A DNA stretch of 30,249 nt from a virus. The translations under genes and the position numbers were made by a program. A model generated the notes under the pieces. It saw nothing but the letters and a program-made list of their open reading frames with translations, was not told the origin of the DNA and ran no database searches. The stretch is taken from IMG/VR virus record IMGVR_UViG_3300047560_001538, positions 1 to 30,249 of that record, one strand, 5' to 3'. Each line of letters opens with the position of its first letter. Positions within the stretch are counted from its first letter, which is position 1. Below are positions 28,633 to 30,249 of the stretch, one piece after another.

Positions 28633-28844
28633 GCAATAAGTTACTACAGCTCGATCCACCGATTCCACTAGATACACCAAAAGGGAAGGGTCTTGCGCAT
28701 TTTCTTGTCGACTACGGCACAGAGCATCACTGGTTATGGGTGGTGTTTATGGACGAGACCGGTGAATGTTGGACATTTGAGAATACACAGATCAAAGCAC
28801 AGCATAATCCTACGTTTGGAAGAGTACTAAAGAAAGAAAAATGA
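28629..28844 (+). CDS. Small conserved phage protein between nrdA and nrdB
   Basis: 71 residues. The sequence LLQLDPPIPLDTPKGKGLAH, then HHWLWVVFMDETGECWTFEN and a C-terminal GRVLKKEK, is familiar as a short conserved hypothetical in phages and some bacteria (from memory); no function is known. It overlaps nrdA and nrdB by 4 bases each (ATGA), so it is translated with the reductase. Confidence 0.75.
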   Translation: MSNKLLQLDPPIPLDTPKGKGLAHFLVDYGTEHHWLWVVFMDETGECWTFENTQIKAQHNPTFGRVLKKEK

Positions 28845-29941
28845 GCTACTCAGTCTTCGACTCAGAAAACAAGAAAGATCATATGACCGTCAAAGCTTTC
28901 TTTGACGACGCTCCAACTATTGCTCGATACGATAAAGTAAAGTATCCGTGGCTAGAGAAGCTAACTGATAAGCAGCTCGGCTTCTTCTGGCGTCCCGAGG
29001 AAGTGGACATCTATAAAGATGCAAAAGACTTCAAGGATCTGACAGAACATGAGCAACATATCTTCACTTCAAACCTCAAACGACAGATACTTCTGGACTC
29101 GGTTCAAGGTCGAGCACCCACAGCCGCCTTTGGGCCAATATGCTCTCTTCCAGAGCTTGAGACTTGGATACAAACATGGACCTTCTCAGAGACAATCCAC
29201 TCAAGAAGTTATACGCATATTATTCGGAACATCTATCCAAATCCTAGTAAAGTCTTCGACGAGATAATGGACATTCAAGAGATCGTGGACTGTGCTGGTG
29301 ACATCAGCAAGTATTATGACGATTTGATCAAAATGAATAACGATCTAGAACGGAGCGGTGTTTTCAACTATTCTCCGTATGAACACAAGAAAGCTCTTTG
29401 GCTCGCGCTCATGTCTGTAAACATCCTTGAAGGAGTTAGATTCTATGTTTCGTTTGCATGTTCTTGGGCGTTTGCAGAGGTCAAAAAGATGGAAGGCAAC
29501 GCCAAAATTATTAAGTTCATCGCAAGGGACGAAAACCTCCATCTTGCTGGAACCCAACAACTCCTTAAAGCACTCATTAGAGAAGATGAAGACTTCGCCA
29601 AGATTGCTGAGGAAACAAAAGAAGAAAGCATTAAGATGTTTGTCGATTGTGTCAATCAAGAAAAAGCATGGTCCAGTTATCTATTCAAAGACGGGTCGAT
29701 GGTTGGTCTCAACGCATCCCTACTGGATGAATATATAGAATGGATTGCTAATAAGCGTATGACAGCTGTAGGGTTGTCATCACCTTATAAGGGAGGTAGC
29801 AATCCACTTCCTTGGACGCAGAAGTGGATCAGCGGCGCCGAAGTACAAGTGGCACCACAGGAGACTGAAATTACATCTTACGTAGTTGGCGGCGTGAAGA
29901 AGGACGTGTCGGCTGATACATTTAAAGGATTTTCGCTATGA
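28841..29941 (+). CDS. nrdB: Ribonucleoside-diphosphate reductase class Ia, beta subunit
   Basis: Carries the di-iron centre and tyrosyl radical that activates NrdA. 366 residues. Iron ligands at the family positions are D86, E117, H120 (SETIHSRSYTHII), E197, E231 and H234 (RDENLHL). The radical tyrosine is Y124 in RSYTHI, so it is a true tyrosyl-radical type rather than a Phe-substituted variant. It follows nrdA through one coupled small gene and overlaps the next zinc-ribbon gene by 4 bases. Confidence 0.96.
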   Translation: MSYSVFDSENKKDHMTVKAFFDDAPTIARYDKVKYPWLEKLTDKQLGFFWRPEEVDIYKDAKDFKDLTEHEQHIFTSNLKRQILLDSVQGRAPTAAFGPICSLPELETWIQTWTFSETIHSRSYTHIIRNIYPNPSKVFDEIMDIQEIVDCAGDISKYYDDLIKMNNDLERSGVFNYSPYEHKKALWLALMSVNILEGVRFYVSFACSWAFAEVKKMEGNAKIIKFIARDENLHLAGTQQLLKALIREDEDFAKIAEETKEESIKMFVDCVNQEKAWSSYLFKDGSMVGLNASLLDEYIEWIANKRMTAVGLSSPYKGGSNPLPWTQKWISGAEVQVAPQETEITSYVVGGVKKDVSADTFKGFSL

Positions 29942-30162
29942 AAGAATCAGATGATTATAAGCGTGGATGGTATGACGGCTATCAAGCTGCACAACGACAC
30001 AATCCAACGATTACTCAGCCACCAATAACAATACCAAATACAAAATGCCTTCTTTGTGGTATTGAATTTGGAACTGGTGCTTGGGGATATGTGTGCCATC
30101 ATCCAAATTGCCCAACCAAAATCACTGCGTTAGGAACAATAACTACAGATCAAACAAAATAA
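29938..30162 (+). CDS. Small zinc-ribbon-like protein
   Basis: 74 residues. It begins MKESDDYKRGWYDGYQAAQ, then a Pro/Thr-rich linker and a probable zinc site C37-LL-C40 ... C53-HHPN-C58. No enzyme domain is visible. It overlaps nrdB (ATGA) and is followed by another short Cys-rich gene, as if part of a small-gene string after nrdB. Confidence 0.65.
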   Translation: MKESDDYKRGWYDGYQAAQRHNPTITQPPITIPNTKCLLCGIEFGTGAWGYVCHHPNCPTKITALGTITTDQTK

Positions 30163-30174
30163 GGAAGAAGAAGA

Positions 30175-30249
30175 ATGGAATTTGAGTGCGACGATTGTTC
30201 AGAACAGTTTGAGATAATCACGGATAGCCTTGAGAGTCCAAAGTACTGT
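30175..30249 (+). CDS. Start of a small Cys-rich (zinc-ribbon-like) protein, cut by the window end
   Basis: ATG at 30175 with AGGAAG upstream. The visible 25 residues begin MEFECDDCSEQFEI and reach a third Cys at the window edge, the usual start of a short zinc-ribbon protein (CxxC ... YC). The rest lies outside. Confidence 0.55.
   Translation, partial: MEFECDDCSEQFEIITDSLESPKYC

Noticed and set aside
1-30249. CRISPR array, insertion sequence, integrase or attachment site
   Set aside because: No spaced direct repeats, transposase or integrase motifs were seen; the only tandem repeat is the coding one at 12119-12229.

Overview
The window is a piece of a T4-like myovirus genome, most like the marine relatives of T4 (cyanomyophages and pelagimyophages). 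The evidence is a UvsX recombinase, a gp41-type helicase, a gp61-type primase, class Ia ribonucleotide reductase (NrdA/NrdB), ThyX, T4-type late promoter boxes (NATAAATA), and tightly packed genes with many ATGA-type overlaps. No photosynthesis genes, tRNAs, integrase or CRISPR are visible. A CsgG-type outer-membrane lipoprotein and two Tat-type signal peptides point to a Gram-negative host. I cannot name the host or virus species from this sequence alone.

Layout. (1) 1-4660: end of a small conserved gene, a membrane/coiled-coil protein, uvsX with its own sigma70-like promoter, the replicative helicase, then four small genes; the first two carry twin-arginine-like signal peptides. (2) 4660-4860: no protein gene, but a late promoter box, a foldable RNA segment and a strong terminator that together look like a small RNA gene. 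(3) 4860-16840: late block. It holds a nuclease-like protein, a large protein combining ligase-like and nucleotidyltransferase-like domains, two virion structural proteins, charged proteins with EF-hand-like loops, a Dps-like ferritin, and a receptor-binding module (tail fibre, repeat-rich adhesin, and a shortened adenylate-forming enzyme domain). (4) 16840-20333: small genes, primase, an FlbD-like protein and thyX. (5) 20329-25630: a late-promoter-driven curli-like cluster: csgF, csgG, a curlin-repeat protein, a FecR-domain protein, a second curlin-like protein and a CHASE2 adenylate cyclase. (6) 25632-26275, minus strand: two paralogous small membrane proteins under a divergent late promoter. 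(7) 26341-30249: nrdA, nrdB and small zinc-ribbon genes, led by a strong sigma70-like promoter that overlaps the divergent late promoter.

How the parts work together. UvsX, helicase, primase, NrdAB and ThyX serve DNA replication, recombination and precursor supply; at least uvsX and nrdA have host-type (early) promoters. The 4.8-16.8 kb block supplies virion parts and host recognition. The curli-like cluster carries a T4-type late promoter, so it is probably made while virions assemble. It predicts an outer-membrane CsgG/CsgF export pore, two secreted curlin-like substrates, a periplasmic FecR-domain protein and an inner-membrane cAMP-forming sensor. From memory, curli-related gene clusters have been noted in pelagimyophages with function unknown; the linked FecR/cyclase module, the terminator-like structure inside csgF and the late promoter make this locus the most interesting part of the window.
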